The notes beneath the pieces are model-generated. The model saw only the letters and a program-made list of their open reading frames with translations. It did not search any database and was not told where the DNA came from. 29,325 nt of DNA from Candidatus Latescibacterota bacterium (lineage in GTDB: Bacteria > Latescibacterota > UBA2968 > UBA8231): positions 1-29,325 of the forward strand of contig JAJDUT010000035.1 of NCBI GenBank assembly GCA_022826515.1, given 5' to 3'. Both the position numbers and the translations under genes were made by a program. This document shows positions 22,988-29,325 of this stretch, piece after piece. Position 1 is the first letter of the stretch. The number at the start of each line of letters is the position of its first letter.

Positions 22988-23566
22988 TTATCCCGCGTCG
23001 AGAATCTGACTGCGGCGGAAGCAGTCGAGGACATGGTCGTTGACCATGCCGGTGGCCTGCATGTGGGCGTAGATGACGGTCGAGCCGATGAATTTGAAGC
23101 CGCGGCTTTTGAGGTCTTTGCTCAAGGCATCGGACTCGCGGCTGGTAGCTGGTAAATCGGCGAGGGTGCGGAATTCGTTGACGATAGGTTCGCCACCGAC
23201 AAAGCGCCATATATAGGTGCTGAAGCTGCCGAATTCGTCCTGCACGGCGAGGAAGTGCCGGGCGTTTTCTACGGCCGCGCTGATCTTGCGGCGATTGCGG
23301 ATTAGCCCGGGGTCTTGGAGCATCTGTTCGACTTTGGTCGCGCTGAAGCGGGCGACTTTGGCAGGGTCGAATTCGGCGAAGGCTTGGCGATAGTTGGCGC
23401 GCTTGCGAAGGACGGTGTACCAACTGAGGCCGGCTTGGGCGGATTCGAGGGTGAGAAACTCGAAGTGTTTGCAGTCATCGTGGACTGGGACGCCCCACTC
23501 GCGGTCGTGGTACGCGACGTAATCGGGTTTGTCGAGGTTGAGCCATGGGCAGCGTTGGAGGGGCAT
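22988..23566 (-). CDS. tag: DNA-3-methyladenine glycosylase I
   Basis: Tag excises 3-methyladenine from alkylated DNA. With the ATG at 23566 the protein has 192 residues, close to the family norm, and starts MPLQRCPW as expected; the upstream in-frame ATG at 23593 would add a nine-residue tail not seen in the family. All four zinc ligands are present: Cys6, His20 (AYHDREWG), His178 and Cys182 (NDHVLDC). The base-pocket region LESAQAGLSWYTVLRKR is typical. The start lies one base after the topoisomerase stop (TGATATG), and no strong ribosome binding site is visible, so translation probably depends on the topoisomerase gene. Confidence 0.95.
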   Translation of the reverse strand: MPLQRCPWLNLDKPDYVAYHDREWGVPVHDDCKHFEFLTLESAQAGLSWYTVLRKRANYRQAFAEFDPAKVARFSATKVEQMLQDPGLIRNRRKISAAVENARHFLAVQDEFGSFSTYIWRFVGGEPIVNEFRTLADLPATSRESDALSKDLKSRGFKFIGSTVIYAHMQATGMVNDHVLDCFRRSQILDAG

Positions 23567-23567
23567 A

Positions 23568-26024
23568 TCAGCGTGCGCCAGCGGGAAAATCAAACGCGGC
23601 CTTGCACTCCGGCCCGAGCTTTAACCGCGCGTCGAATTTGTTGCCTTTTTTGCTTTTGAAGCCCTTGATCACGCCGGTTTTGCCTTTGGCGATCAAGGTG
23701 TGGATTTGCTTTTCGGTCAGCTTCTTGCCCGCCATTTCCTTCCACACCACGAAGTCGCACCCCTCGCGATAGCGATTGCAGCCAAAGCCGCGCTGGCCCT
23801 CGATGATTTGGCCCTGTTGACACTTGGGACAGGTGAGGGGGGCAGTTTCCGCTGGCGGCTTCTCTTGGGGTGAGGGGCTTGAGGAGCCATTCCGCGGCCC
23901 GTCGTCAAACTCGAAGACGACCTTGAACTCGTCGTCGAATTTGAGCCGCGCTGCAAACTTCTTGCCGGCCTTGGAGACAAAGCCCTGCATCTTTTCGGTG
24001 CGGCCGTTGGCCATCAATAATTGCGCCTGTTTTTCGGTCAGCTTCTTGCGCGCCACCGTCTTCCAGATAGTAAAGTTGCACCCCTCTCGGTAGCGACTGC
24101 ATCCGTACGCTTTGGCGTTTTCTACTACTTGGCCCTCTTTGCACTTGGGACAAGGTCCTAACACCTTGCCGCGACCCTTACCTTTGCCCCGCTGCTTGCC
24201 TTGTGCCTGCGCCGCTTGCTCAGGCGAGAGCGCCGGTCCTTGCTGGACCTTGGGCACCAGCGTCCTCACTAGGTCGGCGATTCCTTCGTAGAACCCCGCT
24301 ACCGGCCGCTGCCCTTCCTCGATTTCCTTGAGTTGCTGCTCCCACTCGCCCGTCAGCTCTGGGCTGTGCAGCGATTCGGCGACCAAGCCTACGAGTGCTT
24401 TGCCCTTCTCCGTCGAGGTGATTGCCTTGCGGTCGCGGACTGCATAGCCGGTGCGAATCAGCTTTTCGATGGTCTCGGCCCGCGTGGCCGGCGTGCCTAG
24501 CCCGGATTCCTTCATGGCCGCGGCTAACTCGTCGTCCTCGATTTCGCGGCCGGCGTTTTTCATCGCCGCTAGAAGCGTGGCGTCTGTGTAGGGCCGCGGC
24601 GGCTTGGTCTCCTTTTCGACCACATCTATGCTCGTTACGTGAACTTGCTGACCTTGTTGCAGCGGCGGGAGCGCCCGCTGGTCTTCTTCCTGCTCTTTAT
24701 TCTTTGCAGCGTTTGGAGGCCGTATGGTGACGACCGTCCAGCCGGCCTCTAAGACGACAGATCCTTTGGCCACAAAGTCGGCACCGCCGATGTCGAGCAA
24801 GACGGTCGTCTCTTCCACCTGTTGGTCGGGCAGGAAGATGCCGACAAAGCGCGCCACCACTAGGTCGTACACCTTCTGTAAGTCCGGTGCGAGATTGGGG
24901 GCGGGCTGTTGTCCGGTGGGAATAATGGCGTGGTGATCGGTCAGTTTGGTGCGATCGACATACGCTCTGCTGAGCCGGTGTCCGCCGCGCAGGCGCTCCA
25001 ATGCGACTGATGCCTGCGGGTGCGCGAGCTTTTCCAAGATGCCAGGCAGCTTGGGCACCATGTCCTCGGAGATGTGGCGGCTCTCGGTGCGCGGGTACGT
25101 GATGAGCTTGTGGGTTTCGTACAGGGCTTGAGCGCGTTCGAGGGTTTGCGCCGCAGTGAAGCCAAAGCAGCGGTTGGCGTCGCGCTGGAGGTTGTTGAGG
25201 TCGTAGAGAGGGGGAGGCCGATTTTTTTTGACTTTCTTCTCTATTTTGCGGACGGTGCCGACCTTGTTGGGGCTGAGCTGGCGATGGAGGCGCTCGGCCT
25301 CCTCCTTCTTGTCGATGCGCGTCTGGCCATCCTTGCAGTACTTGGCGGCAAAGCCCTCTGCTAGCTGCGCCACCAATTCGTAAAAGTACGCCTTTACAAA
25401 GCTGGCAATTGCCGCATCGCGCTTGACTACCATGGACAGGGTCGGCGTCTGCACGCGGCCGATGGTGCAGAGCGCCTTGTTGTGGACGGTATAGGCGCGG
25501 GTCAGGTTCATGCCCATCAGCCAGTCGGCTTGACCGCGCGCCCGCGCGGCTGCCGCGAGATGATCGAAGGCCGTTCCTTCCTGCAGGGCGCGGAAGCCGC
25601 CGCGAATTGCCTCGTCGGTCAGGCTCGAAACCCACAGTCTGCTAAACGGCTTTTTGCAGCGGGCGTGCTCGTAGATCAGGCGAAAGATATGCTCGCCCTC
25701 GCGCCCGGCGTCCGTGGCGCAGATGACGCGCTCGGTCTGGGGACTGTTGAGCAGTTTTTTGACGATTTGGTATTGGTCGGAGGTCGAGCGCGTCGTCTTG
25801 AGCTTCCACTGCTCGGGAATCATCGGTAGCTGGGCAAAGGACCAGCGGCCCTTCCAAGGCGGGCCGTAATCATCTGGCTCGGCGAATTGCACGAGGTGCC
25901 CTAGTGCCCAGGTGACGATGTAGCCGTTGCCTTCGACGTAGCCTTGGCCGCGTTTGTTGGCCCCTAGGACTCGGGCAATGTCGCGCGCCACACTGGGCTT
26001 TTCGGTGAGGACGACGGTGGCCAT
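23568..26024 (-). CDS. topB: DNA topoisomerase III (type IA) with two C-terminal zinc/repeat modules
   Basis: The 818-residue protein is a type IA topoisomerase. It has a TOPRIM domain with Glu8 (LTEKPS) and DAGREGE (Asp105-Glu111), the GRVQTPTL gate motif (189-196) and the active-site Tyr310 in ITYPRTESR. These enzymes cut and pass single strands, decatenating DNA and resolving recombination intermediates. The C-terminus carries two tandem modules of ~85-105 residues (about 625-707 and 732-814), each a CxxC...C...C zinc site followed by KKLTEKQ and a KF.ARLK strand pair. They are diverged from each other and joined by a Ser/Pro-rich linker. The ATG has only a weak ribosome binding site. It is translationally linked to tag downstream. 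Confidence 0.96.
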   Translation of the reverse strand: MATVVLTEKPSVARDIARVLGANKRGQGYVEGNGYIVTWALGHLVQFAEPDDYGPPWKGRWSFAQLPMIPEQWKLKTTRSTSDQYQIVKKLLNSPQTERVICATDAGREGEHIFRLIYEHARCKKPFSRLWVSSLTDEAIRGGFRALQEGTAFDHLAAAARARGQADWLMGMNLTRAYTVHNKALCTIGRVQTPTLSMVVKRDAAIASFVKAYFYELVAQLAEGFAAKYCKDGQTRIDKKEEAERLHRQLSPNKVGTVRKIEKKVKKNRPPPLYDLNNLQRDANRCFGFTAAQTLERAQALYETHKLITYPRTESRHISEDMVPKLPGILEKLAHPQASVALERLRGGHRLSRAYVDRTKLTDHHAIIPTGQQPAPNLAPDLQKVYDLVVARFVGIFLPDQQVEETTVLLDIGGADFVAKGSVVLEAGWTVVTIRPPNAAKNKEQEEDQRALPPLQQGQQVHVTSIDVVEKETKPPRPYTDATLLAAMKNAGREIEDDELAAAMKESGLGTPATRAETIEKLIRTGYAVRDRKAITSTEKGKALVGLVAESLHSPELTGEWEQQLKEIEEGQRPVAGFYEGIADLVRTLVPKVQQGPALSPEQAAQAQGKQRGKGKGRGKVLGPCPKCKEGQVVENAKAYGCSRYREGCNFTIWKTVARKKLTEKQAQLLMANGRTEKMQGFVSKAGKKFAARLKFDDEFKVVFEFDDGPRNGSSSPSPQEKPPAETAPLTCPKCQQGQIIEGQRGFGCNRYREGCDFVVWKEMAGKKLTEKQIHTLIAKGKTGVIKGFKSKKGNKFDARLKLGPECKAAFDFPAGAR

Positions 26025-26062
26025 GGATGTATGCTACTAATCGACTAGCTCCGGCGCAATGA

Positions 26063-26091
26063 TTGACAGGTAATTTATAGACGTGTACACT
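26063..26091 (+). promoter_or_regulatory. Sigma70-like promoter with perfect TTGACA
   Basis: TTGACA (26063-26068) is followed after 17 bp by TACACT (26086-26091), four of six -10 matches. Transcription would begin near 26098, leaving a leader of about 105 bases before the ATG at 26205. The leader contains a 6-bp hairpin TATCCG...CGGATA (about 26120-26140). Confidence 0.6.
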
Positions 26092-26204
26092 AGAGCAATC
26101 CGAAAGCATTCATCAAGTTATCCGCAGATGACACGGATAGCCATAGTAGCGCATTCACTAGAGGGGGCCAAGCGCACAGCTTTCAATTCATGTAGGATTG
26201 CTAT

Positions 26205-26909
26205 ATGACCACTATTCATACCATAGAAGACCTACTTAGCGTACTGGACGAAAAGCCCGAATGGGTTGAATCTTTGCGTGCTCGGCTGCTGACGCCAGAA
26301 CTGCTCAATCTGCCCGAAAAATTTGCTCAGTTTTCTGCGGAGATGAACAAATTCGTCGCGGAGACGAAAAAGTTTTCTGCGGAGATGAACAAATTCGTCG
26401 CGGAGACGAATAGACGCTTTGATAGCCTCGAAAATCGCTTTGATAGCCTCGAAAATAGAGTACAGTCCATTCAAGATGATGTAGGCACACTCAAAGGGGC
26501 TCACGCCCGGAGCGCCGCTCTTCGAGAGGCCCCTTTCATCGCTGGCGACATGGGGCTTCGGTGGGTCAAAGACCTCACTCCGGCTGACCTCTGGGCCCTG
26601 ACTGATCGCGCCCCAGCAGATATTCCCGCCAACGAGTTAAACAGCTTCCGCCGGGCCGACTTGATTGTGGAGGCCACGAACCCGGACAGCGGCGAGCCTT
26701 GTTACATCGCCGTAGAAATTTCCTTCACGGCCAATGGCCGGGACACGACCCGCGCCCTGCGCAATGCCGCGTTCTTGACCCGGTTCACCGGTAGGCGTTC
26801 ATATTCCGCTATCGCCAGCCTGCGCCACGATCACCGAATAGAGGATCTCATCGAATCCGGCGAGGTATTCTGGTATCAACTGGATCGAGAAATTTTGGAA
26901 GCGGAATGA
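26205..26909 (+). CDS. Coiled-coil protein with a putative PD-(D/E)XK-like C-terminal domain
   Basis: A 234-residue protein in three parts: a short N-terminal helix region (1-38), a coiled coil built from repeats (40-98; two copies of KFSAEMNKFVAET and two of RFDSLEN), and a compact C-terminal domain (100-234). That domain has RRADLIVEA (Asp152) followed 19 residues later by AVEISFTA (Glu171, Ser173), which fits the spacing of a PD-(D/E)XK nuclease core with Ser in place of Lys, then RNAAFLTRFTG and GEVFWYQLD. I infer a nuclease-like domain; catalysis is not certain. TAGGAT precedes the ATG and a strong promoter lies upstream. Related hypothetical proteins are, as I recall, multicopy in some sponge-associated genomes. 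Confidence 0.75.
   Translation: MTTIHTIEDLLSVLDEKPEWVESLRARLLTPELLNLPEKFAQFSAEMNKFVAETKKFSAEMNKFVAETNRRFDSLENRFDSLENRVQSIQDDVGTLKGAHARSAALREAPFIAGDMGLRWVKDLTPADLWALTDRAPADIPANELNSFRRADLIVEATNPDSGEPCYIAVEISFTANGRDTTRALRNAAFLTRFTGRRSYSAIASLRHDHRIEDLIESGEVFWYQLDREILEAE
26330..26456 (+). repeat. Nested in-frame tandem repeats, periods 42 and 21 bp
   Basis: A 39-bp stretch at 26330-26368 recurs exactly at 26372-26410 (period 42 bp, 14 codons). A 21-bp unit at 26415-26435 recurs exactly at 26436-26456 (7 codons). Both periods are whole coiled-coil heptads. Confidence 0.95.
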
Positions 26910-26925
26910 TAGTGCATCTCAGCTC

Positions 26926-26948
26926 GGAAGGCGGGCGTCCCGCCTTCC
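26926..26948. terminator. GC-rich hairpin between convergent genes
   Basis: A perfect 10-bp stem (GGAAGGCGGG / CCCGCCTTCC) with a 3-base loop lies 17 bp after the stop of the coiled-coil/nuclease-like gene and 16 bp from the convergent nucleoside hydrolase stop. There is no T run, so it may be a bidirectional terminator or simply a repeat hairpin. Confidence 0.55.
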
Positions 26949-26953
26949 TCACG

Positions 26954-26967
26954 CTGCGTAACGTCAG
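26954..26967 (+). repeat. Third copy of the CTGCGTAACGTCAG core
   Basis: This 14-mer is the exact reverse complement of 19036-19049 and differs by one base from 19125-19138. It overlaps the TGA stop of the nucleoside hydrolase gene (26964-26966). Confidence 0.5.
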
Positions 26968-27890
26968 CCGGCAGGCGAAAGAAGCCGATCCAGCTTCTTG
27001 AATAAATCCCCAAAAATTGCATCGCGTCGCACCGTCCGCGCCACGCGCATAAAGTGCCGCGATGAGTCATGGCTCCAAGTCTTCTGATCGGTCAGCACCG
27101 GGCTATGTACCACGTCGGTCGGCACCCACGATGCGTCGAGCAGCCAAGCGACCGCTGACATGTCCCAAATTACCTTGGAAGCGGCGAAGTGGTTTTGGGC
27201 ATAGGCGGCGAATATTTCGACCAGATAGTCGCCAATCGCTCCCCGTCCCTTGACGTAGTGCTCTAGCTCTGTCAGCGTCGTCTGCAAGTGCGAGGCCACG
27301 GGGTGGCATGGGATCTGGACGAAGGGCACGCCGCTGTCGAAGACTACCTGCGCTGCTACGAGATCGCCTTGGAGGTTGAATTCGTTAGCGGTCGGCCAAT
27401 AGAGCGCGTGGCCGCCGAGCCAGACCACGACGATTCGCTCGATGATGGAGGGATCTTTCAGGATAGCTGAAGCTATGTTGGTTAGCGCGCCGATAGCTAC
27501 CACGTAGAGCGGGTCAGCGGCGTTGGCCTTGGCGATTAGGTCATCGACCGCCGCGCACTCCTGCGGTGTGTCGTCCCGCAGCACATCCGTTGCTCCCCGG
27601 AATACCAAGCCCTCCGGTGCAATATCCAACCGCTCCAATAGCCTCAGGATTTCCTCGTAGCTTTTCTCCATGCCGTCGCCTGGGCCGGACGAACGGATGT
27701 TGTAGAAAGGTGCCGCGTAGATCGCCTCGACCGCGAGTTGGTCGGGCGAGAGCAGCGCTTGGACCACTGCGAACTGGTCGTCGATCTCGTTGTACGTATC
27801 GGTGTCGAGGATTATCCGCACCTTGTCTGTCGGCGGCGTCAGGCGCTCTAGGCGCAGGGCTTCGTCGAGTTTGGGAAATTCCATAGCCAT
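26964..27890 (-). CDS. Inosine-uridine-preferring nucleoside hydrolase family protein
   Basis: I choose the ATG at 27890, about 10 bp after AAAGGAG; the frame is open 13 codons further upstream without a better site. The 308-residue protein has the calcium-binding signature LDTDTYNEIDDQFA (Asp29, Asp31, Asp37, Asp38), which is the longer variant with two extra residues compared with DTDPGIDD. Later blocks are VAIGALTNIA, WLGGHALYWP, EFNLQGD and WDMSAVAWL, all expected for the substrate and metal site. These enzymes hydrolyse ribonucleosides or related N-ribosides to base and ribose, usually for salvage. It is transcribed divergently from the PhyH gene at 27970. The substrate remains open, since the DTDxxNExDD variant is not well characterised. 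Confidence 0.9.
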   Translation of the reverse strand: MAMEFPKLDEALRLERLTPPTDKVRIILDTDTYNEIDDQFAVVQALLSPDQLAVEAIYAAPFYNIRSSGPGDGMEKSYEEILRLLERLDIAPEGLVFRGATDVLRDDTPQECAAVDDLIAKANAADPLYVVAIGALTNIASAILKDPSIIERIVVVWLGGHALYWPTANEFNLQGDLVAAQVVFDSGVPFVQIPCHPVASHLQTTLTELEHYVKGRGAIGDYLVEIFAAYAQNHFAASKVIWDMSAVAWLLDASWVPTDVVHSPVLTDQKTWSHDSSRHFMRVARTVRRDAIFGDLFKKLDRLLSPAG

Positions 27891-27913
27891 TGCGGCGCTT
27901 CTCCTTTCAGCTA

Positions 27914-27942
27914 TTCGCAAACGGACCATATCGCGCTATATT
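27914..27942 (+). promoter_or_regulatory. Candidate promoter for the third PhyH gene
   Basis: TTCGCA (27914-27919) and TATATT (27937-27942) are 17 bp apart (four and five consensus matches). Transcription would start near 27949; a GGAGGA ribosome binding site (27958-27963) lies 6 bp before the ATG at 27970. Confidence 0.45.
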
Positions 27943-27969
27943 CAAGCGCAAACCCACGGAGGAAAGCAT

Positions 27970-28941
27970 ATGCCATGCTTGACGGACGAACAACTCGCAC
28001 ACTTTGACGAAGAAGGCTACCTACTAGTGAGGGGGATGCTCGACGTAGAAGAGGTCATCCAGCCCATTATTGACGAATACCACGGCGTCCTCGACAAGCT
28101 CGCTCATGAACTCTACCAAGCCGGACAGATCGCATCCACGTACGACGACTTGCCCTTTGGTAAGCGCCTGACGCAAATCGTCGTCGAGAGCGGCCAGATC
28201 CACGCCCAGTACTTCGACTTTTCCCTGCCCCAGACGGGGATTGATGCCGACACTCCCTTCTGGGCTGGCCCAGCCGTCTTTCGCTGCATTACCAACCCCG
28301 ACCTCCTCGACGCGGTCGAGTCCATCGTCGGCCCTGAGATCTGGTCCAATCCCGTCCAGCATGTGCGCCTCAAGCCGCCCGAGCGCCTAGTGCCCAAAAA
28401 CCACAACGGCCAAGCGCTAGTCAGCGCCACCAACTGGCACCAAGACAACGGCGTGGTCCTGCCCGAAGCCGACGACTCGGAAGTCCTGACGGTGTGGTTT
28501 CCGCTCAATGAGGCGACGCTCGAAAATGGCTGTCTGCGTATTATGCCCCGCAGCCATCGCCGAGGGCTGCAAACTCACTGTCCGGGAGGACCGGGGGGGC
28601 TTTGGATACCTGAGCTATTTATGGACATGTACGAGGCGATGCCGGTGCCCATGCAGCCCGGCGACGTGCTTTTCCTCACTCAACACACCATCCACGGCTC
28701 GCTGGCCAACAACAGTGACGATGTGCGTTGGAGCTTCGACTTGCGCTACAATCCAATTGGCCAGCCCACGGGCCGCGACCTCTTCCCCGGCTTTGTCGCC
28801 CGCAGCAGAGCTAATCCAGAAAGCGTCTTGCGCGATCCAGTGGCGTGGGAAAAGCTCTGGCGCGACACCCGCGACCGGCTGGCGCAAGAGGCGCACACGC
28901 CCTTCAACCGCTGGAATGCGGACGCGGCCGTTTGCGCCTAA
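27970..28941 (+). CDS. Phytanoyl-CoA dioxygenase family protein (canonical HxD...H...R)
   Basis: The strong GGAGGA site sets the start at 27970, although the frame is open for 60 codons upstream. The 323-residue oxygenase carries His157 and Asp159 (NWHQD), distal His242 (TIHGS) and Arg253 (VRWSFDLRY), the complete Fe(II)/2-oxoglutarate set. Between them VLTVWFPLNEATLENGCLRIMPRSH is the typical core. It is a paralogue of the protein at 16770-17654, with the same NPVQH, WHQD.GVVLPEA and DLRYNPIGQPTG blocks. It stands alone downstream of a divergent nucleoside hydrolase, so no pathway can be read from context. The substrate is unknown. Confidence 0.92.
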   Translation: MPCLTDEQLAHFDEEGYLLVRGMLDVEEVIQPIIDEYHGVLDKLAHELYQAGQIASTYDDLPFGKRLTQIVVESGQIHAQYFDFSLPQTGIDADTPFWAGPAVFRCITNPDLLDAVESIVGPEIWSNPVQHVRLKPPERLVPKNHNGQALVSATNWHQDNGVVLPEADDSEVLTVWFPLNEATLENGCLRIMPRSHRRGLQTHCPGGPGGLWIPELFMDMYEAMPVPMQPGDVLFLTQHTIHGSLANNSDDVRWSFDLRYNPIGQPTGRDLFPGFVARSRANPESVLRDPVAWEKLWRDTRDRLAQEAHTPFNRWNADAAVCA

Positions 28942-29325
28942 AGTTGTCTCGGAGAGGGTGAATAGACGACACTGGGAAATTCATGTTTTACCTATAGTCC
29001 AATGGCCGGAAATCTGGCTATCCCAATAGGAAGGCAACTGCCAGTAGTGAGCCGCTTCCCGATTGCAGATTAATACAGGTCGGAAGCGCCTTTTTCCTAG
29101 AACGCACTCCCTCGCCACATCAGCTACTACTGGATCGTTAAACTCATATGGAGTTTTGCAAACACTACTCTCATCATCCAGTCTGTAACTATAGCTTCCG
29201 CAAAACAGATCATTATGTTTTATCATATTTTATAATGAAAGATTCGTCGTAGTTGTCGTCGGAACGCCTCTTGTAGTTTTTGATGGCTGCTGAAATGTAG
29301 GTTGCGTATTTTTTTTTTGGCGTAT
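28942..29325. other. AT-richer gene-poor tail
   Basis: After the last PhyH gene I see no supported gene. The stretch holds only the doubtful 81-residue frame, an AT-rich patch at 29213-29242 and a T run near 29308-29317 at the right edge. Base composition differs visibly from the preceding 28.9 kb. Confidence 0.6.
28981..29226 (-). CDS. Doubtful small hypothetical protein
   Basis: An 81-residue frame begins at an ATG (29226) with no ribosome binding site and an in-frame stop just upstream. The sequence, with RRFRPVLICNREAAHYWQLP in its second half, does not look random, but I recognise no family. It could be the remnant of a degraded or transferred gene, as the DNA is AT-richer than the rest of the window. 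Confidence 0.3.
   Translation of the reverse strand: MIKHNDLFCGSYSYRLDDESSVCKTPYEFNDPVVADVARECVLGKRRFRPVLICNREAAHYWQLPSYWDSQISGHWTIGKT

Noticed and set aside
24697..25635. 312-codon frame overlapping topB in another frame on the same strand
   Set aside because: Arg/Gly/Pro-rich product; topB motifs, including the active Tyr, are in the other frame.
26330..26456. Possible CRISPR or intergenic satellite
   Set aside because: The repeats are within a coding region with exact codon multiples and no spacers.
27790..27969. 60-codon upstream extension of the third PhyH protein
   Set aside because: It overlaps the divergent nucleoside hydrolase start and promoter; GGAGGA clearly sets the start at 27970.

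Overview
The window is GC-rich chromosomal DNA from a bacterium with compact, mostly operonic gene order. Three phytanoyl-CoA-dioxygenase-like (PhyH) proteins, an enolase-superfamily sugar-acid enzyme, a mannonate dehydratase, a nucleoside hydrolase, a PIG-L deacetylase and an unusual glycoside-hydrolase-like protein together recall uncultured marine or sponge-associated lineages such as Poribacteria, Latescibacterota or Entotheonella. That placement is inference from gene content only. A lipoprotein-type peptidyl-prolyl isomerase and RmlA fit a diderm cell envelope. I saw no rRNA, tRNA, CRISPR array, transposase, integrase or phage structural gene.

Region by region: (1) 1-520 is the 3' part of an unrecognised plus-strand gene. 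(2) 577-3458 is a tight minus-strand operon of an enolase-superfamily enzyme, a PhyH-like protein with an altered iron motif, and RmlA, with a good sigma70-like promoter at 3498-3526. (3) From the same divergent region, plus-strand genes run to 12933: a PHP phosphoesterase, a D-2-hydroxyacid dehydrogenase, a two-domain transketolase-like enzyme, a small coiled-coil membrane protein, a cyclophilin lipoprotein, an EamA transporter and a large EndoQ-UvrD fusion ending in a sliding-clamp-binding motif. (4) From 12930 to 26024 everything is on the minus strand: a large PlsB/PlsC-type acyltransferase, a glycoside-hydrolase-like protein, a canonical PhyH, a PIG-L deacetylase, a second small coiled-coil membrane protein, YifB/ComM, a divergent kinase, a mannonate dehydratase, 3-methyladenine glycosylase I and topoisomerase III. 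(5) 26063-28941 holds a coiled-coil protein with a nuclease-like C-terminal domain, a nucleoside hydrolase and a third PhyH. (6) 28942-29325 is AT-richer and nearly gene-free.

Two themes emerge. One is carbohydrate and sugar-acid processing (enolase superfamily, UxuA-like, D-2-hydroxyacid dehydrogenase, transketolase, nucleoside hydrolase, PIG-L, GH-like, RmlA) combined with small-molecule oxidation (three PhyH). The other is genome maintenance (EndoQ-UvrD, Tag, TopB, YifB). The most distinctive items are the EndoQ-UvrD fusion with its C-terminal QLSLF, the PhyH-like protein whose HxD motif reads HSG, a pair of paralogous tail-anchored coiled-coil proteins in which one has been lengthened by 33-bp repeats, a coiled-coil/nuclease-like gene lengthened by heptad-length DNA repeats, and two intergenic palindromic elements.
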